NCBI GenBank assembly: GCA_963556145.1 | Contig: OY744471.1 | Span: 3,837,590 to 3,901,589 of the forward strand | Origin: Hygrocybe punicea | Lineage: Eukaryota > Basidiomycota > Agaricomycetes > Agaricales > Hygrophoraceae | Length of the DNA: 64,000 nt | Reading direction: 5' to 3' | Part shown: one piece after another, positions 11,008-22,962 of the stretch | Layout: every line of letters starts with the position of its first letter | How positions within the stretch are numbered: position 1 is the stretch's first letter | Position numbers and translations under genes: made by a program | The notes under the pieces: generated by a model | Database searches by the model: none | The model's input: only the letters and a program-made list of their open reading frames with translations | What the model was told of the DNA's origin: nothing

Positions 11008-11639
11008 TATACTTACCTGTGTTCATGTGGGTTGTGCCATGTTCATCAGCCTTGTGGTTGTTGTGGTGTTGGTTACAATGGTCATATGATACTGTTGACA
11101 TACAAAACTAAGTAAAGAAATACAAACAACAAATGAAATAAATACCTTAAAAATATCCTGCATTTGTGGTTTGGATGTGGTTTGGAGCTGTTCAAGAAAT
11201 CAAGAAGGCCCTGGAACCCTGAACTGAACCCACAGTCCAGTTCAGCACTTGGCTGAACTTAGACTAAACCTAGGTTTGGTTTGAGGTTTGAACTGGGTTC
11301 AGAACTGAACTACAGCAACACTAATGTGTGTGTGGCATTCACAAGGTGTTCAGGCCACCCGCCCCTTTACAGGTGCTTTGGCAGGTGCAGATAAGTAGGT
11401 ATATTTCTTTTTTTTCATATACATGTACATAGGTAGGCCAGCCCATGACATGACTTTCCCCATGTCAGACGGGTGAACCGAGGTTGACAATGTTATGTTG
11501 AAGACTGGCCAGCCGATCTGGGCCAAGAAAATGATATTGTTAGGTACTTGATGAGGCAACTAAGGAATGTCATAGTTACTGTGTCAGATAGATGGGCCGA
11601 AGCTTTTAGGATTAATTGTAACCCATACACAATGGCGAT
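11008..11639. other. no gene; contains a decayed GGTTCAG-word repeat
   Basis: At about 11205-11325 the words GAACTGAACC, TTCAGTTC and CCTAGGTTTGG recur and the block ends CAACACTA. This resembles a decayed piece of the hAT MITE at 55151-55748. Nothing else was recognised. Confidence 0.45.
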
Positions 11640-13731
11640 CCTCACCAAACAGTTCGTAACTGTGATGATCATTGGTGCCATAGCGATCACCATCCTGATT
11701 GGTTTCTACATCATCATGATTTGCCTCCGGAAAAGGCAACCTTCCTTCATTGATGAAACCAACATCTGCCTCGACCAACATGTAATTGACAATTTCCATT
11801 CCCAGATATATGGTTTCCACTTTCATATCCCATGCCTACAATTATCCTCCCTGACTATCCAATGACATTCCTCACCTGCATGTATACTCTGAACAATCCT
11901 CAATCACAAGACATTTCACTGTTCCCTCCAACCCAACCATCACCGAAGGACACCCCTTCAGACTTTGACCACAGACCATGTGACTTCCCAATACAGTGAA
12001 CCAACCCCTATTGTGTATTGTTCACACATCATCGCTTCAATGCAGTACCTGACTACTTGTTCCCACAGCTTTTCACCTGTGCCATGACTCAAAACCTGGA
12101 CCCAGATTCATTTATCCTTTTTCATCTGTAACCTTGATACCTCCCACACTCATTTGCAACAATACCACTTCTTGGATGAATACTGACATCAGGTGGACCT
12201 CATTGTTCCACACATAGGACAAGACATCGCCCCTTGATATGTCATTGACACAGACATCGTCATCCAGCACAGCATATGCTGTTCACATGTCTGACCTCGA
12301 CTACCCCACCATCCTAGTTGGTCGCGCAGCCATGACATGGACGACCATTCAGCAGCCATGATCATGAACATCATGGATGGGGGTATATTGGCGAAAGATC
12401 AAGAGGGTGAGATGTGAATTATTGTGAGTCGGCAACAATATATGATGTAGGATAAGGATAACAACACTAATTCATCGTTCAACAAGCTACTGGGATACTT
12501 GAGCATGCATCGCAAGAGTGTCCTTGCGATGGAAGAGTACCTGGTGGATGCATCACATCGGGTGAAGAGGGTGACGAACCAGAAGGAACTCGGGGCCTTT
12601 TTTGAGGATGGTTGGGAAGATATCCTGGAGGCAGAGCTGGATGAACCGTTAGAAGGGGACGACGAGGGATCGCTCTCGTACGGTCAAGTCGCATGAGGAT
12701 GGTAGCACCAGCAGTTGTGGTGGTGATATCTCGATGCCACTGCTACCGTTAACCACACCATCACCATGGGCGACCCTCCATGTTACCTTTGTCCTCTTCA
12801 TTACTGTGCACACGGTCTGCCACCATCAGTTCTGCTGTTCAAGGCCATTGGTTGAAAAACCTGGGTGTACTCCTGTGTGGCTTTGAGGACATCCAGGGAG
12901 GCAATCTTGGTGTGTATTGTCACCATCATGCTCCTCCTTGTTTCCATTGTTGTTGAGGTGGTGGGGAGTGGGAGTGTGGCGGGAGGTCAGTTGGGAGGTG
13001 AGTAGGTGGTGGAAAAGCACATGTAACTGATCATATGGCTTTGAACCTTCCACCACCATCACCCCCCCATTTGCCATACTACCACTACCCACCTCCTCAA
13101 CAACAACGGAATACCCAGCACATTCCTTTGTTTTCTTTCATACTGACCTTGCTGCTATATCCACACTACCTCAAGACACTCCCTTCACCAATCCCACACT
13201 GGATGATGCCTCTCTCCAACCCAACCATGCAATGCACTTGCCAGACTGTGCACTTGCCCATTACAGCAAGTGTAGACCCTGAATTGGCAATTCTGCTTAT
13301 CACATGATCCAATGACAAATCATCCACCTCTTCTATCCCTCAATGACACCCAGGCCTCCAGTTGGATTGTGAGAACATCAACATGAGGGCGCCTCTTGTC
13401 CACCTCATGGTGAACACATGCTGTAGCTTCATGGTTGGACTTCTATTTACCTCCCCTCAAGACCAGTCACTATATCTACTGTTCTTGTAGTTGGTTCAGA
13501 CTTTTTCTTCTTTTCTCTTCTTTACATTTAGTCTGGTTCTTGGGGCAGACCCTCTTGTCTTGGGTAACCCCTACAGCTTGCAATGACATTAGACCATGAC
13601 CCCCCCTCCTAGCAGTGTTGTCTTAGTTGTAAGCAACAATAGAAACTGCTGTTCTCTCCTCTGGAAACTGCCTCCCAGTTAAGTTGATTGTTGCTGGAGC
13701 CTACTGCAGAAGAAATCCATAACATCTCCTG
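11640..13731. repeat. degenerate dispersed repeat, copy A
   Basis: Stretches at 11640-12340 and 13120-13731 are clearly homologous to 56093-56795 and 56796-57442, for example TGGTTTCCACTTT, CCTCACCTGCA, GCTGCTATATCCAC and GGGTAACCCC. The A copy has about 0.8 kb (12340-13115) absent from the B copy. Short readable peptides occur but stops are frequent in all frames, so it is non-coding now. Confidence 0.65.
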
Positions 13732-14448
13732 GCCCAGGAGTTGTTTTTATACTGCATGACTCCCGCTTCAAACTCTGCTTTGGTTCTCCCTTTGTTCCAG
13801 AGGCATCTCAAGGGTTTAATGCTAAGGGGGAGATACTGTCATATCCATGCAACTCCAATGGATTCTGATGATCTCCACTCTGGACTTTTCCACCCCCTTT
13901 ATCCTCTTGTGTACGTTATTGTTCCCTTCCTTATTATACTTGCAATTCTTCTTCATCTCTGTTACTCTGGACTCCTTTCTGTTCCTACTCTTTGTTTACT
14001 TGTCACCGTACATAGCAACCTTTTATTCATTTTATCCTTCTCCAAACTCCAGTGCCCCTTCTGGAGTTCTTATTATCTCTATGTTACTAAGGACATAACA
14101 ATTAGTTTACCAAGTATATAAGCTAGAACTACAATGTCCTGTAACTCTGTTCTGAAAATTAACTTGAGCACCTCTTATCTTATTTGTCCTCAAACTTAAG
14201 GCTTTGCCTTGAGCTCACTATTAGTCTCCATCTTTAGTCCAAACCTCTGGACTAACTCCACTCCATCTGCCCTGTTGTCAAGCATGGCTGGCCTAGTCGC
14301 CTAAGAGGGGATCATGGAACCGAGAATGTGGAATGCGCTAAATGTATGGAAGAGAAGAAGGGGCCTAGAAGGGGCTCATATATATGGGGCTGGTGTGCAA
14401 TTATATTCCATTGTTTTGGAATGCTACTGATTGTGATTGATTCACAGG
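13732..14448 (+). other. possible polypurine tract and LTR start of a decayed Ty3/gypsy-type element
   Basis: At 13824 the sequence AAGGGGGAGATAC is followed by TGTCATATCC at 13837. This is the layout of a polypurine tract followed by a 3' LTR starting TG. A TATATAAGC word lies at about 14115. No matching 5' LTR was found in the window, so the call is tentative. Confidence 0.3.
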
Positions 14449-15018
14449 AGTGTTCACAATTCATGAATTGAGCGATTGTGGTTTGACTTCACTCAAGGTA
14501 TCAGCCAAAAATGGAAAGACTTCTTTATTGACCTAGAATGCAACCATGGACTTGACCTGGACAATCCCGCACATATCTGGCTCCTCCAGTTTCTTTTCCT
14601 ACCAGCAATCAATCAGGATGTGACTGAATGGGCCGAGGTATGGAATGCTCATAAGATTCAGCTTCAGGGGGAATGGGACAGAAGTCCTCGCAATATGTTC
14701 CTTTTTGGAATGGTGGAGGATGGACCTCATGGTCTTGCACATCTGTTAAATGAGGAAGACATGGATGGTCTGGATTTAGCCACATATGGCATAGATTGGG
14801 AAGCACAGGAGGATCCAGTCCTGATGCGACATTTCTTTGACAACAATCTGGAGGACCAAACAGGCAACAACTTCACACGTGTTACAACACCCACTAGGAT
14901 GTCTGAGGTTATATGTGATTCACCCGGCTCCCCTCTGACTGTAGAACAGCAGCAAATGGTTCAAGAGGTGATCAACAATGTCGTGGATACCACTTCACGA
15001 AACATGACCATTTGGTGA
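14449..15018 (+). pseudogene. C-terminal part of an integrase-core (rve/DDE-like) protein
   Basis: From a likely intron acceptor (TTCACAG, 14448) the frame reads GVHNS-stop-IERLWFDFTQG, then QKWKDFFIDLECNHGLDLDN, PAHIWLLQFLFLPAINQDV and later RDRSP-like EWDRSPRNMF. This is the C-terminal pattern of integrase-core-domain proteins common in Agaricomycete repeats. The TGA near 14464 stands where the conserved Arg of NSRIERLW is expected, so CGA appears to have become TGA. Downstream of it 180 codons are open. The catalytic N-terminal part is not present upstream. It lies tail to tail with the decayed minus-strand gene that follows. Confidence 0.6.
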
Positions 15019-15157
15019 TTAATTTGGCAGATAGCATTTGATCTGTGTCAGACTTAGCAGGGCAGGAGGTGTAATGCATACTACAATGAAAATTTATTGA
15101 ATTGGGTCTCTAATATTGTGCCAAGCCATTCAAAGGCAACTTTAAATGCAGCAGGGA

Positions 15158-17182
15158 TCAAACAGAATTGTAACTGCCTTGCTGGTGAATGACCTGTGAA
15201 TGCATCCACAAATCAAACAGAGTGTCTGAACAGTCATTCAGATCACAGGTCTCCATCATGACGTTGTCAAGCCATGGGTTGAATATCACCTCAATGCATC
15301 TATCACATGTGTGAAAGTCCAATGGTGGCTCAGACATACCCATATGATGGGTGCCATAATGATTGGTGCAGTTGAAGATGATCTGATGATGGGGAGAGGG
15401 CCATAATCAGTGACATTCAGCACAGTGTTGAATACATACCTCCAGTTTCACTTCCACATCCAGCAGTAACAGATCAGAATCAGAAATGGCCAAAAGGAAG
15501 AGACAACAATGTAGGAGAGGGTCCTCAATATCTTTGGCAAAAACCTCTTTGGAAATAGTGGTGCCCTTCAACGACTTAGGGTGGCCAACTCCAACAAGAT
15601 ATCTCTTCAACTGAAGTTGAAAAATGTCAAAAATGAGGGCATTGACTTCAGACTCGTCAGTTGCTGTGAAGAAGCTGAGTCGATCAAGGATTTACTGGAC
15701 ATCAGTTATGCAATGATTGTACAACCCAGCCAACAGCAGACAGGTGTAGCCTGGCCCTTTGAAGTCAACAGCAAATGTCTGAAAAGATGACATTAGTATA
15801 TATCATGCCACACAATAGATGAACACACATCTGTAAAATGACTTTGTCCATAGAGGTGCATATTAAACCCATCCCTAAATGCAAGAAATTTGGGATGATT
15901 CCATGGATCGGCATGTCCAATCAACACAGATGATACCAAGGCATGTGTCATGGAAAAATGAAAATCAGTGGTGCGAATAATCCTGAAGACCAAAATCTGG
16001 GAGAGTGAATAATTTTCAGCGGTTGGTCCAAGAATACACAGACTATGTACATCTGTCATGCCCAAATATTGAACAAGCAGTTGATACACAGGATCCCGAT
16101 ATGGCAGTGTCAGCAGAACATCCATTGAGGAAAAAGCAAACCATGGTTTCAAAATTTTGGCTGAAGCTGGGTTCAGCAGTTCAATATATGAATAGTCCAG
16201 GTCCATGGAGGTATTATTGCCATGAGGTTCCACCACGACATGATTGGATCTGGTGCCAATCCTAATACAACCATGTGCACGGCAGCCAAGCTGCCTCCAA
16301 CCCAATAGTCATGGTTTCTTGTTGTTACTTGGATGCCATTCAGAGGCCAGAGAAGAGGGACACGGTAGTTGCCTCTGGTCCCCCACAGAGTGGTGTCATC
16401 TGTGAGTAACTTGATACCCTCTCGGATAATCCCTTGCTGAGGTCCATGGCCCACTGCATGTTGGGTAGCAGGGTCAGCAGGATGGGCATATCTGCTCACC
16501 ATAGAATCAACTAATATTTCAAAGCTGAAAATAAAAATTCATTACATGCTAATGTCCATGAACAGCTCCAGGAATGTCTCCACATCACAGATATCACATG
16601 TCACTCCCATTTGCAGAGAGAATGTATATGAATTTTTCCTATATTTGAACTGGAAAAGGTTGAGAATGGTCTTGGATATTGCAACCACATTTGGCCCAGA
16701 GATTATAATTCCCCATCCCTCGGGGCACATTGAAATGAGTCTTTTAATAGATGCAAGCCATCCACTAACATCCTGAAAGGTAGCTCTGCAGATGTAAACA
16801 TGCAGCACTGGTGCAGCATTCCGCAGTGGAATATCAATGTCCATTGGGGTTGGCTCTGATAATGGCATGTGTTGTGCAACATGTATGAGTACTAGTGTGG
16901 CTATTCGTGGCAAGGGCTGGGGAGAGGCAGGGGTGATTGCCAGTGGTCACAGGCAAGGGCAAGGGCAAGGATGATCATTGGGCAGTCTGTACATCATAGT
17001 CTCAGCATTTGGCAATGGAGATATCATGTCATCAGATGCTTCAACACACTGTCAATTACTGGGGGGTTCTTCACGCTAATTGGTGCAATTTCAGCCAATC
17101 TGATGTCATGTGCTACACAGGTAACTCACTGAGGTCAACATGGACCTTACATGGATTCGCCCAATAATACTTGTGGAGTCTG
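15158..17182 (-). pseudogene. decayed repeat-associated gene of unknown function, C-terminal part
   Basis: Minus-strand peptides follow one another in protein-like order: ATFQDVSGWLASIKRL and CDVETFLELFMDI (16913-16542), YWVGGSLAAVHM (16502-16270), CIRIGTRSNHVVVEPHG to WNHPKFLAFRDGFN (16305-15800), DPLLHCCLFLLAISDSD (15610-15400), PPLDFHTCDRCIEVIFNPW (15343-15158). They are separated by introns, stops and at least one 1-nt frame change near 16280. I do not recognise a domain. The gene continues upstream at 19428 after an inserted element. It is unlikely to make a protein. Confidence 0.5.
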
Positions 17183-17499
17183 CATCAGTAAAACAAGGAT
17201 TCTACTTACTCATCTTAATGGTCTTAGTCTCACATGAATAAGACCATTAAGACAACTTAGACATGATAAGACATGATAAGATGACTAAGATAGAATAAGT
17301 AAGTACCTGCCAGTGGACTCCAATTTAGAGTCAGGATGGGGATGGGGATAGGAGTGTGGAGGAAAATGGAGGAGGAGAGGAAGGAGGGTGGGGAGGAGAG
17401 AGGGAGGTGGAGGGAGATGGGAGATGGGGAGGAGGGATGGGGATGGGAGGATATAGATGGGGAATGGGCAGGGGTAGGAGGATAGGGTGTGGGAGGAAA

Positions 17500-17790
17500 A
17501 TAAAATGGAGAGAGGGAGAGGGGGACAAGGATGGGATTGGGAAGGGGGTGAGGGGGGGACAAGGATGGGATGGGGAAGGGGGGGAGAGGGGGACAAGGAT
17601 GGGATGGGGAAGGGGGGGAGAGGGGGACAAGGATGGGATGGGGAGTGGGCAGGGGGACAAGGATGGGATGGGGAAGGGGGGAGAGGGGGACAAGGATGGG
17701 ATGGGGAGTGGACAGGGGGACAAGGATGGGAGGGATGATGAGGGGGAGGGGGACAAGGATGGGGAGGGGATGGGAGAGAGGGGATGGAGG
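17500..17790 (+). repeat. purine-rich minisatellite
   Basis: Units of about 23-26 bp built on GGGGGACAAGGATGGGATGG are repeated about ten times on the plus strand, with almost no pyrimidine. The long open frames across it are low complexity and not taken as genes. Runs of four or more G could form quadruplexes. Confidence 0.85.
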
Positions 17791-18530
17791 TGGGGGGGGG
17801 TGGGTTCTAATGAGTTCAAAAGTTGTACATCACTGCAGTGATGACAAGGTTTCCAAAAAGGCTGTAATTCAATTAAATCTTAGGAGCAAAATTGGTACTA
17901 CCATTTACAACTAAAAAGGTTCTGGAAATAGCAGATGGGGTAGTAGGGGCCATTGGGGTTATGGAGAAGCTGAGGGGATGGCAGGGGGTATTGGGGCAGA
18001 GAGGGATGCTGGGGGATGGGAAGATGATACTGCTGGAGAGAGGGATGATAGCTATCAAAAGACGGCTATCAAAATTCTACTAAGTCCATATTTCCAAATT
18101 GAGCAAGAATTAGTCATGTGCATTTTCAACAACTGCACATGACACACTCGACTCACCCTCTCTTGAATCCGACGTGAACAACAACCAGGCACCCACTACA
18201 ATGCAGTAGGTTGACACCCCATCAGTAAGTTTTTATTTTACATCTCGTTTTCATTTTACTGACTAGTCCTACCTATGCCCAACCCACTCCAACACCCACA
18301 TCAACACCACGGAGGATGAAACAGTGATGGCGATGGAAGTGGCAGCAACAGCAGAGTAAGTTTTCTGTTTCTTAAGTCATGATTCTGCTTTTTTCACTGA
18401 GTAACTTTACTGTGTATGCCTATGGCCATGCCCACTCCACACCAGCCTACCACTTTTTCAACACCCAAGACATTGCTTCCTCATGCATTTCCACCAAGTG
18501 TGGCTCATAGAAACTCCTTGTGTCTCATTC

Positions 18531-19115
18531 CCCTTGAAAACAAGATGCTGGAGGGTCCCAGCACCTCATGCCAACATCTTTTGTGCTGACTCCCACCCCC
18601 AGTTATTCAACATCTAATACATGCCTTCCCCTGCGGTTTTCAACCACCCCCAACTCAAGTACACCCCCCGCATCTCTGTTTCCATTGGAAACAAGCTGTC
18701 AGGGGGTCTCAGGACCTCGCATTACCATCTTCTGCCCAGCCACCCCACCTCCCTTTTTTCTACCAACAGGACACCTTCTCCCGTGCAGTTTGCAGCCACC
18801 CTGGCTAGTGTACACCCCCAGCACCTCATTTCCATTGAAAACAATATGTCAGGCAGTCCCAGGACCTTGTGTTCCCGTCTTCTGCCCAACCAGCACCCCC
18901 CTTTTTTCTACCAACAGGACACCCTCTCCCACACCATTTGCAGCCACCCCTGGCTAGTGTACACCCCCAGTGCCTCGTTTCCATTGAAAACAAGATGTCG
19001 GACAGTGTCAGGACCTCGCACTCCCGCCATTTGCCCAAACACTGCCACCACGCCCTGTGTTTTTAACCACCCCCAGCTTGTTTCCATTGAAGATGAGAGG
19101 CTGGGGGGTCATAGT
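18531..19115. repeat. ~150-bp tandem repeat, about 4.5 units
   Basis: The word TCCATTGAAAACAAGATG or close variants starts at 18531, 18681, 18831 and 18980, spacing 150, 150 and 149 bp, with a shorter last unit at 19083. Each unit continues with CAGGACCTCG, CTTTTTTCTACCAACAGG and TGGCTAGTGTACACCCCC. Confidence 0.85.
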
Positions 19116-19427
19116 GTGTTGCCCCACTGTCTCTTGGCCCAACCCTATATATAGCATTCTCTGTAGTATTAAATTAATTCATTTGTTTTTATTCTGTCCA
19201 AAATCAGAGAAAACTAAGAATATATAAGAGAAAACTAAGAACATATAAGAAGACATTAAGAATGTATAAGAAGAAATAAGACCAAGTAAGAAAAAATAAG
19301 TGGAAGGATCATCTTATTCCGTCTTACCAAAATCGTGTCTTAATTCATCTTAATCTGTCTTAACTCACCACTAAGACAAATTAAGAACATAGTAAGATGA
19401 ACTAAGATTACCCTTGTTTTACTGATG

Positions 19428-20412
19428 TGCTGGAATTGGTGCACCAACAATTGCACCCAAAGGCCCAGGCACTGGGTTGCTGGGTCCCTGTTCTTCGCTC
19501 TGTAAAACAAAGTGTCAATACAAGGACATGCATGTGATCAAACAAAGATCTCACCAAGACAGTCAATTTAGGTGATGCGGTCTGTTGGAATATATTTCAG
19601 TGTTCTGTGTGTGATAAAATTTAATGGAGTGGCTAACCTGAGTAGTGACTGGACACATCATGAGGTAGTGGGCAATTTCTTGAGTCTGCAGTGTGAGCTC
19701 TTGAAGAACATGCCATGGAAAGCATGCAAACTCAAATTTTGTCAGTGGTCCCTGCAAATGGCCCCAGTTTGGGGCTTTGTGAACAGCATTGAGGATGTGG
19801 CTCATAGAAGAGGATGTGAGATGACTTACCAATAAACAGCATCGGAGTGGTGGGATCAACAGGGTTTTTCACCTTTTGGCTAATCGTCATTAGGTGGGAG
19901 TGGTTGAACTCCCATGCAACAAGATCTGACGGTTTAAACTGACAGGATGATGCTGGCTGATTGCTTCTTGGGTAGATAATGTGCCATGAAATGTGATGAA
20001 AGTCGTCACCAACAGGATATGCTGGAGCAAGCATAACCTTCATGGATTCTAGTTTTTGGTGGAGGTTGAGATCAAGCTGTTGCCAGAGAGGGCCTGATTG
20101 GTGGATGGTGACACGGAAAACTAGACCGGCTTTATCTAATGCAGCAATCACATTTGGAATGTCAGAATTCTTCCAGCAGTATTGTCCAGATGGATAACCA
20201 GCAAGCTCGAACTCAATTTCATCCTGGTCATTGATTAGTTCAGAAAGGCAGGATGTTGGAAAGTGGATGAACTGTGAATGGTAAGAATAGAATCTGGTAT
20301 ACAGCCTTTTTGCTTCCCTGGCCCGTGACTGGTGATTGGTGATCTGATGTGTTATTTGAACTGCCTCTTCCCCTGCCTGCACCTCTGGCATGGGATCCAG
20401 ATGCCTGAGTGT
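19428..20412 (-). pseudogene. decayed repeat-associated gene of unknown function, middle part
   Basis: The minus-strand frame 20391-19732 is open for 219 codons: LSELINDQDEIEFELAGYPS, GQYCWKNSDIPNVIAALDKA, GLVFRVTIHQSGPLWQQLDL, ending in PTTPMLFIG. It joins upstream, across the hAT insertion, with 21569 onwards and downstream, across the 17183-19427 element, with the C-terminal part. No domain was recognised. I infer that it belongs to the same gene from order, strand and the way the two insertions interrupt it. Confidence 0.45.
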
Positions 20413-20687
20413 TAAGGCCCTCCACGGGTAGGGGTAAACCCGCGGTTATTCCCAAAAGGGTAACGCGGGTTCGGGTACGGTGTCCCGATTTGGACACCGT
20501 GCCCAAACCACACCCTTCACCCGCGGTATGCGGGTGGCCGCGGGTGGCTGTGGTTGTGCGAGTTGGCCTCCGGGTTGGCCTCCCAAGACCCAGTAAGTAC
20601 TTAGTTTTCTGTTATTTTACTACTACTATTTTATTTTATTTTACTTCCTAGATATTTCATATACAAACCAACTCGAAAATGAACAAC

Positions 20688-20775
20688 AACGAACGACAAC
20701 AACAACGAATGACAACAACAACGAATGACAACAACAACGAATGACAACAACAACGAATGACAACAACAACGAACG
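20688..20775. repeat. 17-bp minisatellite inside the hAT element
   Basis: GACAACAACAACGAAT and close variants are repeated five times in tandem, followed by a CGAACGCGAG transition. Confidence 0.85.
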
Positions 20776-21024
20776 CGAGCTCAGCAAGGCAAACAACGGA
20801 ACAAGGCCGGGAGGGTGGTGCGCCCACCGAACGGCCCAGGTATGTGCCCCCATTCTAGCCTCCAAGACGTTTGCTAACGCCAGCCAACAACCACGGCTCC
20901 CAACCGCGCCTCACAACAACCACGGCACACCAACCACGCCTCGCGGACACACGTCAACGTGTGTTCGCGAGGTCTCCAGCCACAGAAGACACAAGGACCT
21001 CGCAAACACGCGCAGACGCGTCGA

Positions 21025-21370
21025 CTTGCGCGTAGGGCTCACGCGGCATCCCCACCCCTCGCAAACGAGGTTGAACGAGGTTACCCCCGAGCACGGAGCC
21101 CACCAGAGACCCCCCCGTTTACCTCGCGAGGGTGACGACGACGTCAATTGACGTCCGTCTGGCCTGCGCGAGGTATGACGCGTAGGGCTCACGCGGCACC
21201 CCCACCCCTCGCAAACGAGGTTGAACGAGGTTACCCCCCGAGCACGGAGCCCGCCAGAGACCCCCCCATCTACCTCGCGAGGGTGACGATGAGGTATGGG
21301 GCTCCACTCGCGAACAAGAGTACCCACCAAAGACCCCCGTTTACCTCGCGAGGGTGACGACGACGTCAAT
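21025..21370. repeat. ~150-bp CpG-rich tandem repeat inside the hAT element
   Basis: The block beginning GCGTAGGGCTCACGCGGC recurs at about 21030 and 21180, and TTTACCTCGCGAGGGTGACG recurs three times (about 21118, 21270 with ATCTACC, 21338). Units also share GACGTCAATTGAC, itself a palindrome. Confidence 0.8.
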
Positions 21371-21560
21371 TGACATCCGTCTGGCCCGCGCGAGGTATGG
21401 GGCTCCCAGGTGCCCGCGGTGTACCGAGTACCCACCGTCTACTGCCGTACCCGCCTCTAGCGGGTACGGTATGTACCCGTTATCCGAACGGGTGCGGGTA
21501 CAGCGGGTACGGGTGCGGTGTCCGGAAATCGGACCCGCGGTATACCCGTGGAGGGCCTTA

Positions 21561-22962
21561 CTGAGTGTTCTGAATGGTCAGAACAGGTTGGCAATGAGGG
21601 AGGTTGTGATATGTGCTCACCATGCATTGTGCTTGAATGCTCCCTATATCAGGGGTGGGTCAGAGGAAGGCACGAATGGGAGCATTAGAAGCATGAGACA
21701 GAGATGCGATGGATATTGTGCTTGGTGAATTAGATGCAGGTACAATATCAGTCGAAGATAAAGGAGAGACACTGGGAAAAGCCTTGAGATAAAATCATCC
21801 TAAAATGCAAACTGAAACTTACGTTGATGGTATTCACATATGCGCCATCCACCTGGCTCCGCACACACAGATGCTGAGGTAGGTCCATGTCTGTTCTTGC
21901 TGGATGATTGAATTCTGCCTCAATAGGTGTAGCATGCATGTGAAAAGCAAAACTGACACACCAAGAAAAACCCTCAACATTGAAAGCAGAAGGAGGCACC
22001 CCTGCACATGTCATAATTTGGGTTACTCAAGTCCACATCAAACTGATGCAACACATAGGGATGGCCACACAAGCAGGCGATGCCACCCAAAGACAGTGGA
22101 TACTATAAGTAAGATGTGGGAAGGATGTTATTGTGATCCTCATTTAATAAAGGTCTACATATCAAAGAAATGCTGCCATTGGCCTCGAAACAGTAGCGTG
22201 TGCAAGTTTCACAAAAAGAACACTCGCCCCATTCAGGTAGAGGGCCGGACATGAAGAAGTAAAGAAATGTTGACATGGCAGGTGGAGGGTTCAGTAAAAA
22301 AGGGAAATGACAAGGGCTGAATGATGTTCTAAAAAGAGTGAAGGTAAAGAAAATAGGAGAATCAGATGGTTGGTAAGCCGAAGAGGTGGAAAAAAAAGTG
22401 GTTCAAGTAGAATGTCATCGCAATTGTGAATAATTGGGATATTAATATATAATGCGGTATTAAAAAATTTAGGATGATGCAAGTTGGTGCGCATTTAGTA
22501 GAAGGGCAAGAAAGGGATTGCGTCAGGACTGTGTGGCACAATGCTTGATAGTGCATCAACATGTTTTCTAAATAGGGATGGCACCATGGCGCACATCCCT
22601 GCAGTGGCCAGCATTAATAAATACAAGGTGCACCAGAAAGCAGGGTGGGGCATACTGATGCACAGGTTAGAATGGGTTCTCATATTTGCATGGATCCTTA
22701 TTTTTAATGAATTATCCTGCATTCTGCACAGCACTTCATGTAGCTTCATAGTTCCTCTGTGTGAAATAATGTTAAACACAGTGCATATCAGTAAGAACTG
22801 GTGCAAACTGGTTCACATGGGTGCTTCACTGTTCTCAGGCTCATTTTTGTCCAGTGAAAACCCTCATAGGAACATCATACAAAAGTGGCCCGTGTGATTA
22901 GATGGCAGTAAACCAGTGGAGACCTGGACCCGGTGGACCTGTGGGACATTAGCTGTGGGACA
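21561..22962 (-). pseudogene. decayed repeat-associated gene of unknown function, N-terminal part
   Basis: Readable minus-strand segments: FWCTLYLLMLATAGMCAMVP, SLFRKHVDALSSIVPHSPDA and IPFLPFY (22680-22495); CAGVPPSAFNVEGFSWCVSF and HPARTDMDLPQHLCVRSQVD (22014-21823), then a 45-nt-class intron starting GTAAGT at about 21820 and PLSSTDIVPASNSPS. Frames are broken between these. The stretch 22050-22490 shows nothing I recognise. The right edge abuts the foldback element at 22966 and contains a 14-bp tandem duplication of CTGTGGGACATTAG. Confidence 0.4.

Larger units (their letters stand above)
17183..19427. mobile_element. non-autonomous element with 16-bp terminal inverted repeats and internal minisatellites
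   Basis: CATCAGTAAAACAAGG at 17183-17198 is the exact complement of CCTTGTTTTACTGATG at 19412-19427. Next to each end are CTTA/TAAG-rich words (TCATCTTA, TAAGACCATTAAGAC). No clear target-site duplication was found and there is no transposase frame, so the superfamily is open (a hAT-like start CAGTAAAAC is possible). The flanks join two parts of the same decayed minus-strand gene, which supports these boundaries. Confidence 0.65.
20413..21560. mobile_element. non-autonomous hAT element with 8-bp target-site duplication
   Basis: Ends are TAAGGCCCTCCACGGGTA at 20413-20430 and its exact complement at 21543-21560. The 8-bp word CTGAGTGT lies directly outside both ends (20405-20412, 21561-21568), the duplication size of hAT transposons. 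There is no transposase frame. The interior is GC-rich, very rich in CpG, and made largely of tandem repeats. It is inserted in the decayed minus-strand gene. Confidence 0.92.

Noticed and set aside
17356..17914. Long Gly/Asp-rich and Pro/Ser-rich open frames on both strands
   Set aside because: They arise from the purine minisatellite, which lacks stop codons in several frames; no non-repetitive coding sequence is attached.
18568..19154. 129- and 177-codon plus-strand frames
   Set aside because: They lie wholly in the 150-bp tandem repeat and show no protein-like composition beyond the repeat.
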